This document shows positions 8,014 to 17,314 of a DNA stretch of 64,000 nt, piece after piece (the first letter of the stretch is position 1; every line of letters begins with the position of its first letter). The stretch comes from Bifidobacterium boum. Lineage in GTDB: Bacteria > Actinomycetota > Actinomycetes > Actinomycetales > Bifidobacteriaceae. The stretch lies in contig NZ_JGYQ01000016.1 in NCBI RefSeq assembly GCF_000741535.1, positions 186,001-250,000 on the forward strand, given 5' to 3'. The notes under the pieces were generated by a model. The model was given only the letters and a program-made list of their open reading frames with translations, was not told the origin of the DNA and did not search any database. The position numbers and the translations under genes are program-made.

Positions 8014-10092
8014 ATGAGTAACGCTTTGATTTCAGGCCTTGACCCGGCCTCTTTCTCTTCTGTGATCAAGCCTGTCGATGATTTGTTCCGGTATGTGAAC
8101 GGTCCGTGGATTGACACGTATCGTCTTCCTGATGACCGTTCCCGGTATGGTTCTTTCGACAAACTCGCCGAGGATGCGGAAAACCAGATCCGTGACATTC
8201 TGGAAGATGATGATTGCCCTGCGGTGAAATCCCGTGCGCTCTACCAGGCGTTCTGCGATACCGACACCATCAATCAGGCCGGCATTACGCCGATTCGTGC
8301 TGATCTTGACGCCATTGATCAGGCAGCGGACAAAACAAGTCTGACGCGTGTGCTCGGCTCGCTCAACCCGACCGGCGGCCCCGACCTGTTCGCCATGGCG
8401 GTGTACGGCGACCCTGGCGACCCTGAGCACAATATTGTGCATATTGAACAAGCCGGCATCGGTTTGCCGGATGAAGCGTATTACCGTGAAGATCATTACG
8501 CTCCGGTACGCGAACAGTATGTGGCGATGGTCGCCAAGCAGCTGCGCCAAGCCGGGTACGGTGACGAGCTGCAGACCGAGGAGCAGGCTCATCGTTTCCT
8601 TGAGGTGGAGACGCGCATCGCTTCGCATCATTGGGATAATGTAGCCACCCGGGATTCGCAGAAAACGTATAATCCCACGGATTTCACCGCGTTGAGCGAG
8701 ACACTCGCCCATTTCGATCTTGCCGCGTGGATCGGCGCATGGCAGGCCGCGTATGATGCTACTGCTGCCGGCACAGCGCAATCGCTTGATCTCAAGGCGA
8801 TCATGCAGCATACGATCGTGCATGAGCCGAGCTTCCTGGCCGGTCTTGACGCATTCTGGGCGGCGAGTGAGCTTGACGATCTGAAACTGTGGGCTCGCGT
8901 CCACACAATCACCGGGTGGGCGGGTATGCTCAGCCGCGAGTTCGATGAAACGAACTTCGCGTTCTACGGCAAGGTGCTGTCCGGTGCGAAACAGCAGCGC
9001 GACCGTTGGAAACGCGGCGTTTCACTGGTCAACGGCGTATGCGGCGAGGATGTGGGCCGCGAGTATGTCAAGCGTCATTTCCCTGAAAGCTCCAAGCAGC
9101 GTATGGAGCAGCTGGTCGGCAACTTGATTGACGCCTATCGTGTGTCAATCAGCACCAGCGACTGGCTGGGTGAAGCGACCAAGACCAAGGCGCTGGAGAA
9201 GCTGTCGAAGTTCACCGCAAAAGTCGGATACACGAATCATTGGCGCGATTACGCGGCGCTTGACGTGCGCGATGACGCCGGGCTTGTGGATAATATGCGG
9301 GCCGCATCCCTGTATGAAAACGGTTATCAGCTGTCCAAAGCCGGCCAGCCGGTGGATCGTGACGAATGGTTGATGAACCCGCAGACAGTGAACGCCTACT
9401 ATGAGCCCTCGCTCAACGTGATTGTCTTCCCTGCGGCGATTTTGCAGCCGCCGTTCTTCAATCCCGAGGCTGACGATGCGGCCAATTATGGTGGTATCGG
9501 CGCGGTTATCGGCCACGAGATCGGTCATGGTTTCGACGATCAGGGCAGCCAGTATGACGGTGACGGCAAGCTCAACAACTGGTGGACGGATGAAGATCGT
9601 GCACGTTTCGAACAACGTACGAAAGCGCTGATCGAACAGTACAACGGTTTTATCCCCCGCCAGCTTACCGAAAAGTACGCTGATGACCCCCAGAAAGCCC
9701 CCCACGTCAATGGCGCGTTGACCATCGGCGAGAATATCGGCGACTTGGGTGGCGTGAATATTGCGCTCAAAGCGTACGCTTTCGCGCTCGACGCCGCTTC
9801 AGGCAAACCGGAGGACGGCTCACCTGAAGCGATTCGAGCTGCTCTTGACGCTGCGCCTGATATTGACGGGTTCACCGGGTTGCAGCGGTTCTTCCTGAGT
9901 TACGCATCAATCTGGCGCACCAAGCAGCGTGACGAGCTGGCCGAACAGTATTTGCAAATTGACCCGCACTCCCCCGCGGAATTCCGCACCAACGGCATTG
10001 TGCGCAACGTCGATTTGTTCTATGCCGCGTTCGATGTCAAGCCTACGGACGCGATGTGGCTCGACCACGACCAGCGGGTGCGCATCTGGTAG
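8014..10092 (+). CDS. pepO: M13-family zinc metallopeptidase (PepO/neprilysin-like)
   Basis: A 692-residue cytoplasmic oligopeptidase. The zinc site is GHEIGHGFDD with His501, Glu502 and His505. The third ligand and partner lie in GENIGDLGG at Glu573 and Asp577. Other M13 hallmarks are NAYYEP for substrate binding, FDDQGSQYDGDGKLNNWW and the C-terminal VDLFYAAFDVKP-TDAMW. No signal peptide or membrane anchor is present, as in lactic-acid-bacterial PepO. The ribosome-binding site is weak (GGGTGAAG). It is monocistronic and followed by a terminator. Confidence 0.95.
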   Translation: MSNALISGLDPASFSSVIKPVDDLFRYVNGPWIDTYRLPDDRSRYGSFDKLAEDAENQIRDILEDDDCPAVKSRALYQAFCDTDTINQAGITPIRADLDAIDQAADKTSLTRVLGSLNPTGGPDLFAMAVYGDPGDPEHNIVHIEQAGIGLPDEAYYREDHYAPVREQYVAMVAKQLRQAGYGDELQTEEQAHRFLEVETRIASHHWDNVATRDSQKTYNPTDFTALSETLAHFDLAAWIGAWQAAYDATAAGTAQSLDLKAIMQHTIVHEPSFLAGLDAFWAASELDDLKLWARVHTITGWAGMLSREFDETNFAFYGKVLSGAKQQRDRWKRGVSLVNGVCGEDVGREYVKRHFPESSKQRMEQLVGNLIDAYRVSISTSDWLGEATKTKALEKLSKFTAKVGYTNHWRDYAALDVRDDAGLVDNMRAASLYENGYQLSKAGQPVDRDEWLMNPQTVNAYYEPSLNVIVFPAAILQPPFFNPEADDAANYGGIGAVIGHEIGHGFDDQGSQYDGDGKLNNWWTDEDRARFEQRTKALIEQYNGFIPRQLTEKYADDPQKAPHVNGALTIGENIGDLGGVNIALKAYAFALDAASGKPEDGSPEAIRAALDAAPDIDGFTGLQRFFLSYASIWRTKQRDELAEQYLQIDPHSPAEFRTNGIVRNVDLFYAAFDVKPTDAMWLDHDQRVRIW

Positions 10093-10159
10093 CCGCCCGC
10101 CTGTGACACCACGGCAGACTGCGACATGAGGCTCCCATGGGTGGCCCGTCGCCGTATGT

Positions 10160-10197
10160 ACTGGTGGGGTGAACGCTTCGGGCGGCACCCCACCAGT
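10160..10197 (+). terminator. pepO terminator stem-loop
   Basis: ACTGGTGGGGTG at 10160-10171 pairs with CACCCCACCAGT at 10186-10197, a perfect 12-bp stem. Confidence 0.75.
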
Positions 10198-10241
10198 GCA
10201 GTATCACCGTGCCGATGCTGTTGCGAGGAATCACCTGACTG

Positions 10242-10820
10242 TCATATCTCGGCATCGGCGAACTCCTCCTCTTGGGCAGGATAGGTTTCGGCACTGTTGG
10301 TATTGCCGAACTGTTGTGGCTGTTGGCCGCCTTGCACACCGGCGGCCGCCTGTGCCGCGTATGGATCTGCTGGGAGCGCTTGCGCTGATGGCGCGGAGCC
10401 GGCAGGCGCAGCTCCCTGAGGCACCGTTTGTTGCGCGTCGCGCGAGGCGGCGTCAGCGGTAGCGCTTTTCTGCCGCGTGAATTGTGAGGTCCCCAAGCCC
10501 AGGTCGTGGCCGATTGCGGCAGCCTCGATTACTGTTCTCGAATGCGTTTCGCCGTCACGTTCCCACTGCTCGTTGGCCAGTGAGCCCGCCACCACAACCG
10601 GGTCGCCTTTGTGAACGCTTTTCAGCACGTTCTGTGCCAAGACGCGGAATGCTTTGACGGTAATCCAGATGGTCGGACGGTCCTTCCACTGTTTTGTCGC
10701 ATTGTCGAAATAGCGGCGCGTACACCCTATCCTGAATGAGCAGGCGGGCGCGTCCTTGCCATAACTCGCCGGTTCAGAACCGACATAGCCGTTGATGGTG
10801 ATCAGTCCTTGTTGCACCAT
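10242..10820 (-). CDS. ssb: Single-stranded DNA-binding protein
   Basis: A 192-residue SSB. The N-terminal OB fold covers about residues 1-110 (LITINGYVGSEPASYGKDAP, ACSFRIGCTRRYFDNATKQW, IWITVKAFRVLAQNVLKSVH, KGDPVVVAGSLANEQW). It is followed by a Gln/Ala/Gly-rich disordered tail. The tail ends PAQEEEFADAEI, which is acidic but lacks the usual terminal Pro-Phe that recruits partner proteins. It may therefore be a second, divergent SSB, separate from the one expected in the rpsF-rpsR operon. AAGGGG lies 6 bases upstream of the ATG at 10820; an in-frame ATG at 10880 is less likely. Confidence 0.9.
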   Translation of the reverse strand: MVQQGLITINGYVGSEPASYGKDAPACSFRIGCTRRYFDNATKQWKDRPTIWITVKAFRVLAQNVLKSVHKGDPVVVAGSLANEQWERDGETHSRTVIEAAAIGHDLGLGTSQFTRQKSATADAASRDAQQTVPQGAAPAGSAPSAQALPADPYAAQAAAGVQGGQQPQQFGNTNSAETYPAQEEEFADAEI

Positions 10821-11084
10821 TGCGTTCCCCTTCATTGATACCGATTGTGGACTGCAGGCGAGGCGGTGAACATCTGCCACGCAACGGAGTAAAGAGGCGG
10901 AGCATGTATCGTCACGCTGTCAGCGGTTCTTCCACCACGCCTGCGGTACTTCCCATTGTGCCGAAAACGCATAACGGTATGCCAGCTGAATCGCAATTGT
11001 GGTCAGAAGACGCGTCAGACACGGAAAAGCTTGGAATTCCAGACATTTCGGCAGTATCGTTCCTTGTGGATAACTTTGCTTTTT
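10821..11084. other. Upstream region of ssb, no gene seen
   Basis: No credible coding sequence. It should contain the ssb promoter on the minus strand. Nothing else was recognised before the stem-loop at 11085. Confidence 0.4.
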
Positions 11085-11126
11085 GCTTCTGCCGACGCTG
11101 AGTGACCGGTGAGTGTCGGCAGAAGC
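11085..11126. terminator. Stem-loop with the repeated arm CTTCTGCCGACGCTGA
   Basis: GCTTCTGCCGAC at 11085-11096 pairs with GTCGGCAGAAGC at 11115-11126, preceded by a T-rich run (TTTGCTTTTT) that suits a minus-strand terminator. The left arm CTTCTGCCGACGCTGA is identical to the arm of the terminator at 21189-21230. Confidence 0.6.
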
Positions 11127-11166
11127 ACAGCGTTGTACGCTAGCTCAAACACACAGCTCCGTATAC

Positions 11167-11208
11167 GATGGACGGGCGTCACCAAACCTGAGGTGACGCC
11201 CGTCCATC
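11167..11208. terminator. proS terminator, perfect 17-bp stem
   Basis: GATGGACGGGCGTCACC at 11167-11183 pairs exactly with GGTGACGCCCGTCCATC at 11192-11208, downstream of proS. Confidence 0.75.
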
Positions 11209-11255
11209 GCGTGTTCCCTGCACCATGCCCGCCGGGAACGAAGCGGGTGTTTGCG

Positions 11256-13076
11256 TTACTTGCCCAACAAGGCGGCCAGACGGTCGGCGATGGTCTGCGC
11301 AGCCGTATCGGCGGCGACGGCCTCGGAGTTCGAACCGTCACGGTCACGCACCTCGATAGTGCCGTTGTTGACCGTGTCACGGCCGACGACGGCGACCAGC
11401 GGCACACCGATCAGCTCGGCATCCTTGAATTTGACGCCCGGGGAGACCTTCTTGCGGTCATCGTAGAGCACTTCGATTCCACGGTCTTCGAGCTCGGCGA
11501 CCAGCTTCTCGGCGGCGTCGAACGCCTCGGCGTTCTTGCCGGTGGCGAGCACATGCACTTGGGCCGGGGCGATGACCGCAGGCCAGGCCAGACCTTTGTC
11601 GTCATGATGGGTTTCAGCAACGCAGGCGAGCACGCGGCTGACGCCGATGCCGTAGCAGCCCATCCATACCGGGACGGTCTTGCCATTCTGGTCGAGGACT
11701 TTCAAGCCGAGCGCGTTCGAATACTTGAGGCCGAGCTGGAAGACCTGGCCGATTTCCACGCCACGCTCGAAACTCAGCGGACCGGAGCCGTCCGGGCTCA
11801 TATCGCCATGGCGGACCTCGACGGCCTCAACCGTGCCGTCGGCGGTGAAATCACGGCCGTACACGAGGTTGTAGTAATCCATCTCGGGTTCATCGGCACC
11901 CGTGAACCATGCGGAACCGTGGGCGATATGCGCATCCACAAAGTAACGAATCGGGTGTTCGGTACCGCGGGCTGCCGCCTGCGGGCCAAGCGCCATCGGA
12001 CCGATGTAGCCGCGAACCAGTTCAGGATGCGCTTTCAGGTCATCCTCGGTTGCCTCCTCGATCTCGGCGGGGGTGAACTGGGCTTCCAGACGCTTCATGT
12101 CGACCACGCGGTCGCCGGGCACGCCCACAACTACGAGTTCACGCCACGGCTGGTCGTGCTCGTCATCCTCGGGATGTTTGACGGCGATCACCACGTTCTT
12201 GAGGATGTCGCTTGCCTGCCATGGACGGCCGTCCGCACGCGGATGGTCGGCGTTGGCGCGCTCGACCATGTTGTCGATGCTCATCGCGTCGGGGGTCGGC
12301 ACCTTCTCGGCGGCCGGGGTGTCGGAATAGTCTTCGACCGGCGGTTCCGGCGTGGTCAGCGCCTCGACATTCCACGCCTTGCCGGACGGAGCGAGGGCGA
12401 AGGTGTCCTCGCCGATCGGCATCGGAGCGAGGAACTCCTCGGACGCGGAGCCGCCCATCGGGCCGGACATCGCGAACACCGGGACATACTTCAGGTCAAG
12501 ACGGGTGAAGATGCGCTCGTAGGCGCCCCGCTCGTCCATATAGGCCTTGCGCATGCCTTCCTCGTCAACGGTGAAGGAGTAGGCGTCCTTCATGATGAAC
12601 TCGCGGCCGCGGATCAAGCCGGCGCGTGGGCGGAACTCGTCACGGTACTTGGTCTGGATCTGGTAGAGGGTCACCGGCAGGTCCTTGTACGAGGAGTACA
12701 TGTCCTTGACCAGAAGGGTGAACATCTCCTCATGCGTCGGGGCGAGCAGGTAATCCGCACCATGACGGTCCTTCAAACGGAAGATGTTCTCGCCGTACTC
12801 TTCCCAGCGGTGGGTCGCCTCGTACGGTTCACGGGGCAGCAGCGCCGGGAAATGCACTTCCTGGGCGCCGATGCCGTTGATTTCCTCACGGATGATTCCT
12901 TCGATCTTGTCGAGAACGCGCAGACCGAGCGGCAGCCAAGTCCAGATGCCGGGGGCGGCTTTGCGGATGTATCCGGCGCGTTGCAGCAGTTTCGCGGAAT
13001 CGACATCCGCATCGGCAGGATCCTCGCGCAGCGTGCGCAGGAACAGCGTAGACATACGAAGTGCTTTGGAACTCAT
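11256..13076 (-). CDS. proS: Prolyl-tRNA synthetase
   Basis: Charges tRNA-Pro. The 606-residue protein is the bacterial type with an editing domain inserted between class II motifs 2 and 3. Motif 1 is near [16 protein letters not shown], motif 2 is [20 protein letters not shown], the insertion covers roughly residues 225-410, and motif 3 is [12 protein letters not shown]. The anticodon-binding domain follows ([20 protein letters not shown]). Starts at 13076 ([12 protein letters not shown]) and 13055 ([12 protein letters not shown]) are both possible; neither has a strong Shine-Dalgarno. A longer frame to 13175 encodes an implausible leader. Confidence 0.96.
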   Translation of the reverse strand: MSSKALRMSTLFLRTLREDPADADVDSAKLLQRAGYIRKAAPGIWTWLPLGLRVLDKIEGIIREEINGIGAQEVHFPALLPREPYEATHRWEEYGENIFRLKDRHGADYLLAPTHEEMFTLLVKDMYSSYKDLPVTLYQIQTKYRDEFRPRAGLIRGREFIMKDAYSFTVDEEGMRKAYMDERGAYERIFTRLDLKYVPVFAMSGPMGGSASEEFLAPMPIGEDTFALAPSGKAWNVEALTTPEPPVEDYSDTPAAEKVPTPDAMSIDNMVERANADHPRADGRPWQASDILKNVVIAVKHPEDDEHDQPWRELVVVGVPGDRVVDMKRLEAQFTPAEIEEATEDDLKAHPELVRGYIGPMALGPQAAARGTEHPIRYFVDAHIAHGSAWFTGADEPEMDYYNLVYGRDFTADGTVEAVEVRHGDMSPDGSGPLSFERGVEIGQVFQLGLKYSNALGLKVLDQNGKTVPVWMGCYGIGVSRVLACVAETHHDDKGLAWPAVIAPAQVHVLATGKNAEAFDAAEKLVAELEDRGIEVLYDDRKKVSPGVKFKDAELIGVPLVAVVGRDTVNNGTIEVRDRDGSNSEAVAADTAAQTIADRLAALLGK

Positions 13077-13251
13077 GAATCCCAAGGTATTCGCGTTATG
13101 GGACATTGAAGCGGTGGTGCAGACGAGTCCGATGGAAACTTGTCTGACACGGCTTTCTTTTGAGTGCCGCCACACGGCATCGACGCGTTTGAGGCTACGT
13201 CAACGATGGCATCGTTACCACTGAAAACGACACGCGTACAACGATGAACGC

Positions 13252-13280
13252 TTGACGTTAAACGTTTAATGTTTTACTAT
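13252..13280 (+). promoter_or_regulatory. Promoter of the GH32 cluster with LacI-type operator between -35 and -10
   Basis: TTGACG at 13252-13257 and TACTAT at 13275-13280 are separated by exactly 17 bp. The spacer contains the perfect 12-bp palindrome TTAAACGTTTAA (13258-13269), the A/T-flanked central CG form typical of LacI-family operators. A LacI repressor bound there would block RNA polymerase. The LacI gene at 18011 is the obvious candidate regulator. The SBP gene begins 112 bp downstream. Confidence 0.8.
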
Positions 13281-13391
13281 CCATCTTGTCGAAGGAGACC
13301 GACACCGACGTCCCGACAAGCCGCCAATGGCGACGCACGAAAAACCGGAACGCAGGAGCCGATTCCACGACACCATAACCATCAAAAATGA

Positions 13392-15008
13392 ATGAAGGAC
13401 AGAGAAAAGGCACGAAGAAGTGTACGGATGGCCATCGCGGCCATCGCAACGGCATCCATGCTCATCCCGCTCGCCGCATGCGGCGGAAGCGGCAAGGCGA
13501 CCACCGATGCCAACGGCAAACCGATCGTCACCATCCAAGTCAGGCGCAACGTCACCGACAACCCGATGAAGAAAACCCAATTCTCCAAGGATCTCGAAGC
13601 CGCCTGCGACTGCACGATCAACTGGCAGGAAATCAGCGATAACGCATGGGGCCAGCAGAAGTCCGCCAAGATGGCTGCCGGCGACTTCCCCGACATCGGC
13701 CTGGCGTTGTACGACTCCACCGACGTCACCAAGTATTCCTCACAGTTCGAAGACATGTCCAAGGACCTGTCCAAGTTGCCGAACGTCCAGAAGTTCTTCA
13801 AGGCGCAGCCTGACGCCAAGAAGTTCGCAGAAGACAACGGCCACCTGTATCTGCTCCCCTCCGACCGCGGCAAAGGCTACCGCGTCTCCGCCACGCATAT
13901 GTTCATCAACAAGACCTGGCTTGACAAGCTCGGCCTGCCGGTCCCGACCACTTGGGGCGAGCTGAAGACCACGCTTGAGGCCTTCAAGACCAAGGATCCG
14001 AACGGCAACGGCAAGGCCGATGAAGTCCCGATGAACATCCGCGGCCTCGGCTTCGGTCTGTGGAGCCCGCTGACGCTGATGAACTCCACCGGCCTGACCA
14101 CAAGCTTCATGGGCGCCTCCGCATCCAGCCAAGGCTACTATGTCAAGAACGGCAAGGTCGCCAGCTACCTGACCTCCAATGAGCTCAAGGACACCATCAG
14201 CTACCTGCATTCACTGATGGCCGAAGGGCTGATCCCGAAGGACGCGCTGACCCGCGACGCCTCCAAGTACAACTCGCAGACCATCAGCGACGGCAAGACC
14301 GCCATCAGCGGCGTCACCTTCGGCTGGTCCAACTACTCGGAGTTCGGTGACAAGCTCGCCGATCAGTACATCACCCTTCCTCCGCTCAAGCAGAAGGCCT
14401 CCGACCCGGATTCCAAGGTCAAGTGGGATTACTCGCAGCCTGCAGCTGAATATGCCTACGTGCTCAGCCTCAGCCCGAAGACCGCGAACAAGGACGCAGC
14501 GCTCAAGCTCATCAACGCGATGTACAGCGAAAAGCTCTCCGTCTCCGGCTTCTACGGCTCCATCCCGGATATCGTGACCGACAACGGCAACCACAAGTAC
14601 ACCATCGACAAGGCCAAGGCCTACGCCGAGTATCCGGACACCCGTGCCGTCGCACTCCAGGATCGCTTCGCCGGCTGGATCCCCGATGACGCGACGATCG
14701 TCAACGACACCAACGCCGAGCAGGTCACCGCCAGCGATCAGGCCGTGCGTGAAACCATCAAGAAGAACGTCGACCCGGTCAAGGACGTCATCCCGATCTG
14801 GGTGCACCCGAGCAGCGAAGACATGGACACCCTGTCGAACAACAACACCGCAATCTTCAACTACACCGACAACCAGCTGGCCAAGTGGGTGCAGAAGGGC
14901 GGCATCGACAGCGAGTGGAGCGACTACCTCAAGAAAGTCAAGGAACCGACACTCGGCCTCGACACCAACATCAAGATCTGGCAGAAGTACTACGACAAGC
15001 AGGCCTGA
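13392..15008 (+). CDS. ABC sugar transporter solute-binding lipoprotein (CUT1, LplA-like)
   Basis: A 538-residue secreted binding protein. It has a basic N-terminus (KDREKARRSVR), a hydrophobic segment and the lipobox LAAC-GG near residue 30, after which it should be lipid-anchored. The mature part has the extracellular solute-binding type 1 pattern: FPDIGLALYDS, SATHMFINKTWLDKLGLPVP, TTWGELKTTLEAFKTKDPNG and GNGKADEVPM. The long size and partner permeases resemble LplABC/YtcPQ-type oligosaccharide importers. The adjacent GH32 enzyme suggests a fructan or fructo-oligosaccharide ligand (inference). The upstream region lacks a clear Shine-Dalgarno for this ATG; an internal ATG at 13428 would lose the positive N-region. 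Confidence 0.92.
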   Translation: MKDREKARRSVRMAIAAIATASMLIPLAACGGSGKATTDANGKPIVTIQVRRNVTDNPMKKTQFSKDLEAACDCTINWQEISDNAWGQQKSAKMAAGDFPDIGLALYDSTDVTKYSSQFEDMSKDLSKLPNVQKFFKAQPDAKKFAEDNGHLYLLPSDRGKGYRVSATHMFINKTWLDKLGLPVPTTWGELKTTLEAFKTKDPNGNGKADEVPMNIRGLGFGLWSPLTLMNSTGLTTSFMGASASSQGYYVKNGKVASYLTSNELKDTISYLHSLMAEGLIPKDALTRDASKYNSQTISDGKTAISGVTFGWSNYSEFGDKLADQYITLPPLKQKASDPDSKVKWDYSQPAAEYAYVLSLSPKTANKDAALKLINAMYSEKLSVSGFYGSIPDIVTDNGNHKYTIDKAKAYAEYPDTRAVALQDRFAGWIPDDATIVNDTNAEQVTASDQAVRETIKKNVDPVKDVIPIWVHPSSEDMDTLSNNNTAIFNYTDNQLAKWVQKGGIDSEWSDYLKKVKEPTLGLDTNIKIWQKYYDKQA

Positions 15009-15050
15009 CGCCACATCCTGACACACTCACATAACTGAACCGGCATCGCG

Positions 15051-15086
15051 CCCGGGGTGTACAAGCACAGCCTGTTCCACCCCGGG
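15051..15086 (+). terminator. First intercistronic stem-loop after the binding-protein gene
   Basis: CCCGGGGTG at 15051-15059 pairs with CACCCCGGG at 15078-15086. Confidence 0.5.
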
Positions 15087-15124
15087 CCCAGACCACGACA
15101 ACACTTGCCCTTGAATCCTTGAAC

Positions 15125-15160
15125 GGTGGAGGGGTCACTCCCCTCCACCCCTCCTCTTTT
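15125..15160 (+). terminator. Second intercistronic stem-loop with T-run (partial terminator)
   Basis: GGTGGAGGGG at 15125-15134 pairs with CCCCTCCACC at 15140-15149 around a 5-base loop, followed by CCTCCTCTTTTTC. Being inside the transport operon, it would lower permease transcription relative to the binding protein and stabilise the upstream message. That role is known for such operons and inferred here. Confidence 0.65.
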
Positions 15161-15255
15161 TCCCATGCCGATGATCGCATACCAGGCTCCAGACAGTAGC
15201 CAACGCACTTCACCGGCCCGGTGAGCACATAGAACAACCAACCATTGGAGCTAAC

Positions 15256-16245
15256 ATGGCTACGCAATCTCTCAGCGCAACGCCTGCCGCGCCTGCACAG
15301 GACAGCCGGCGGCCATCCAGCGTTGCATCAGGCACGACAAAGAAGCCCAATATTTTCAAACGAATCGCCCAGCATTTCCGTCGCTATTGGGAACTGTGGC
15401 TGCTCAGCGCCCCCGCACTGATCTTCGTGGCGATCTTCGCCTACGTGCCGATGTGGGGCATCCAGCTGGCCTTCCGTAAGTTCGACCCGGATAAGGGCCT
15501 GACCGGCGGCGATTGGGTTGGATTCTACTACTTCAAGCAGTTCTTCCACTCCCCGTTGTTCGGCGAAATCATGACCAACACCATCCGCATCAGCCTGTGG
15601 ACCCTGGTCATGAGCTTCATCTTCCCGATCATCCTCGCACTGCTCATCAATCAGATTCACTCCACCAAGGTCAAGGGCTTCGTCCAGACCGTCACCTACA
15701 TGCCGCACTTCATCTCCGTCGTGGTCATCGTCTCGATGCTCAACATCTTCCTGACCCCCGGCAGCGGCATCATCGGCCGTTTCCTCGGCCCTGAAAGCGT
15801 CATGGGCAACCCGAAGGCGATCACTTCCGTCTACTGGATCTCTGAAGTCTGGCAGCATTGCGGATGGAACTCCATCATCTATCTCGCCGCACTCGCCGGC
15901 GTCGACACGTCCCTGTATGAAGCGGCCAAAATCGATGGCGCAGGACGCTGGCAGCTGATCCGCACGGTCGATATCCCAGCGATCATGCCGACCGCCGGCA
16001 TCCTGCTGATCCTGAGCATGGGCAGCGTCTTGAACGTCGGCTTCGACAAGATCTTCCTGATGCAGAACTCGCTGAACCTGCCCGCCACCGAGGTCATCTC
16101 GACCTACACCTACAAAATCGGTATTCTCAACAGCCAGTTCTCGTATTCCACCGCAATCGGCCTGTTCAATACGGTCGTCAACTTCGTCTTCTTGATCACG
16201 GCGAACGCGATCTCCAAGAAGATCTCTGAAACCAGCATTTTCTAG
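15256..16245 (+). CDS. ABC sugar transporter permease (LplB-like, CUT1)
   Basis: A 329-residue inner-membrane permease with a 45-residue Ser/Ala-rich cytoplasmic N-terminus and six membrane helices, beginning WLLSAPALIFVAIFAYVPMW. The EAA loop that contacts the ATPase is visible as YEAAKIDGAGRWQLIRTVDI. The sequence GIQLAFRKFDP after helix 1 is typical of the LplB/YteP group. It pairs with the permease 10 bp downstream. No ATPase gene is in the cluster; a shared MsmK-type ATPase elsewhere is expected (established for CUT1 systems). Confidence 0.93.
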   Translation: MATQSLSATPAAPAQDSRRPSSVASGTTKKPNIFKRIAQHFRRYWELWLLSAPALIFVAIFAYVPMWGIQLAFRKFDPDKGLTGGDWVGFYYFKQFFHSPLFGEIMTNTIRISLWTLVMSFIFPIILALLINQIHSTKVKGFVQTVTYMPHFISVVVIVSMLNIFLTPGSGIIGRFLGPESVMGNPKAITSVYWISEVWQHCGWNSIIYLAALAGVDTSLYEAAKIDGAGRWQLIRTVDIPAIMPTAGILLILSMGSVLNVGFDKIFLMQNSLNLPATEVISTYTYKIGILNSQFSYSTAIGLFNTVVNFVFLITANAISKKISETSIF

Positions 16246-16254
16246 GAGCCAACC

Positions 16255-17196
16255 ATGTCAACAACAACAGTTACGCCAGCCCCGAAAACCTCGGGCGATG
16301 AAATCCCCTGGAACAAGCATCAGCGCCAGCATCTGACCCCAGGTGACTGGGTGGCCTCGATCATCATCTACGGCCTGATCACCTTGGCGGTGATCGCGGT
16401 CCTGTACCCGCTCTGGTTCGTGGTCATCGCGTCCTTCTCCAACCCGAACAAGGTCGCCGCCGGCGACGTGTTCCTTCTGCCGAAGGGCGTCACCTTCGTC
16501 GGATACGCCAAGGTGTTCGCGAACGCCCGCATCTGGCGCGGCTACCTCAACACCATCATCTACTCGGTGGTCGGCACCGCGGTGAACCTCGCGGTCACCA
16601 TCCCCTGTGCATTCGCGCTGTCCCGCAAGGAATTCAAGCCGCGTCGCGTCATCCTGTTCCTGTTCACCGTCACGATGTTCATCGCCGGCGGCCTGATTCC
16701 GAACTACTTGCTGTACAAGCAGCTCGGCCTGCTCAACTCCATGTGGGTCTTCATTCTCCCGGGAGCGGTCAGCGTGTACAACGTCATCGTGGCGCGTTCC
16801 TTCTTCGAAACCTCAATCCCTGAAGAGCTGTTCGAAGCTGCCCAGCTGGATGGTGAAAGCTACCTCGGCTACTTCTTCAGGATCGTGATCCCGCTGAGCT
16901 CCGCGATTCTCGCCGTCATCGGCCTGTACTACTTCGTCGGCCACTGGAACGACTTCATGACAGGCTTGATCTTCATCACCGATGACGAGAAGCAGCCATT
17001 GCAAGTCGTGCTTCAGCAGCTGCTGCTCGTTGCGCAAGGCACCGCGACCAACGTCGATGCCGCAGCCCAGCAACAGGCCGCAGACCAGATCAAGTTCGGC
17101 ATCATCATCGTTTCGACGCTGCCGCTCATGGTCATCTACCCGTTCCTGCAGAAGTACTTCAACAAGGGCGTCATGCTCGGAGCGGTCAAGGGCTGA
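16255..17196 (+). CDS. ABC sugar transporter permease (LplC/YtcP-like, CUT1)
   Basis: A 313-residue permease partner with helices at about residues 35-60 (SIIIYGLITLAVIAVLYPLW), 95-120, 127-150, 160-180, 215-240 and 285-305. The EAA loop is LFEAAQLDGESYLGYFFRIV. The segment GGLIPNYLLYKQLGLLNSMW is characteristic of LplC/YtcP-type permeases. AGGAGCC precedes the ATG and only 10 bp separate it from the first permease. Before the C-terminal helix there is an unusual Ala/Gln stretch (NVDAAAQQQAADQ). Confidence 0.93.
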   Translation: MSTTTVTPAPKTSGDEIPWNKHQRQHLTPGDWVASIIIYGLITLAVIAVLYPLWFVVIASFSNPNKVAAGDVFLLPKGVTFVGYAKVFANARIWRGYLNTIIYSVVGTAVNLAVTIPCAFALSRKEFKPRRVILFLFTVTMFIAGGLIPNYLLYKQLGLLNSMWVFILPGAVSVYNVIVARSFFETSIPEELFEAAQLDGESYLGYFFRIVIPLSSAILAVIGLYYFVGHWNDFMTGLIFITDDEKQPLQVVLQQLLLVAQGTATNVDAAAQQQAADQIKFGIIIVSTLPLMVIYPFLQKYFNKGVMLGAVKG

Positions 17197-17211
17197 GCCC
17201 ACAACGCACTT

Positions 17212-17247
17212 GCCGGGATGTCGTTATCCCCTTTGCGGCATCCCGGC
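17212..17247 (+). terminator. Stem-loop after the second permease
   Basis: GCCGGGATG at 17212-17220 pairs with CATCCCGGC at 17239-17247. There is no long T-run, so read-through into the YesL-like gene is likely. Confidence 0.5.
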
Positions 17248-17314
17248 GATTTCTCGCACCGCGGGTGCACCGGTCCCGCCGTCACCCGCACACGACTTGA
17301 CTTGAAGGAGAGTC

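Noticed and set aside
11109..13109. A 666-residue plus-strand frame opposite proS
   Set aside because: It is the antisense shadow of a clear prolyl-tRNA synthetase with all motifs.
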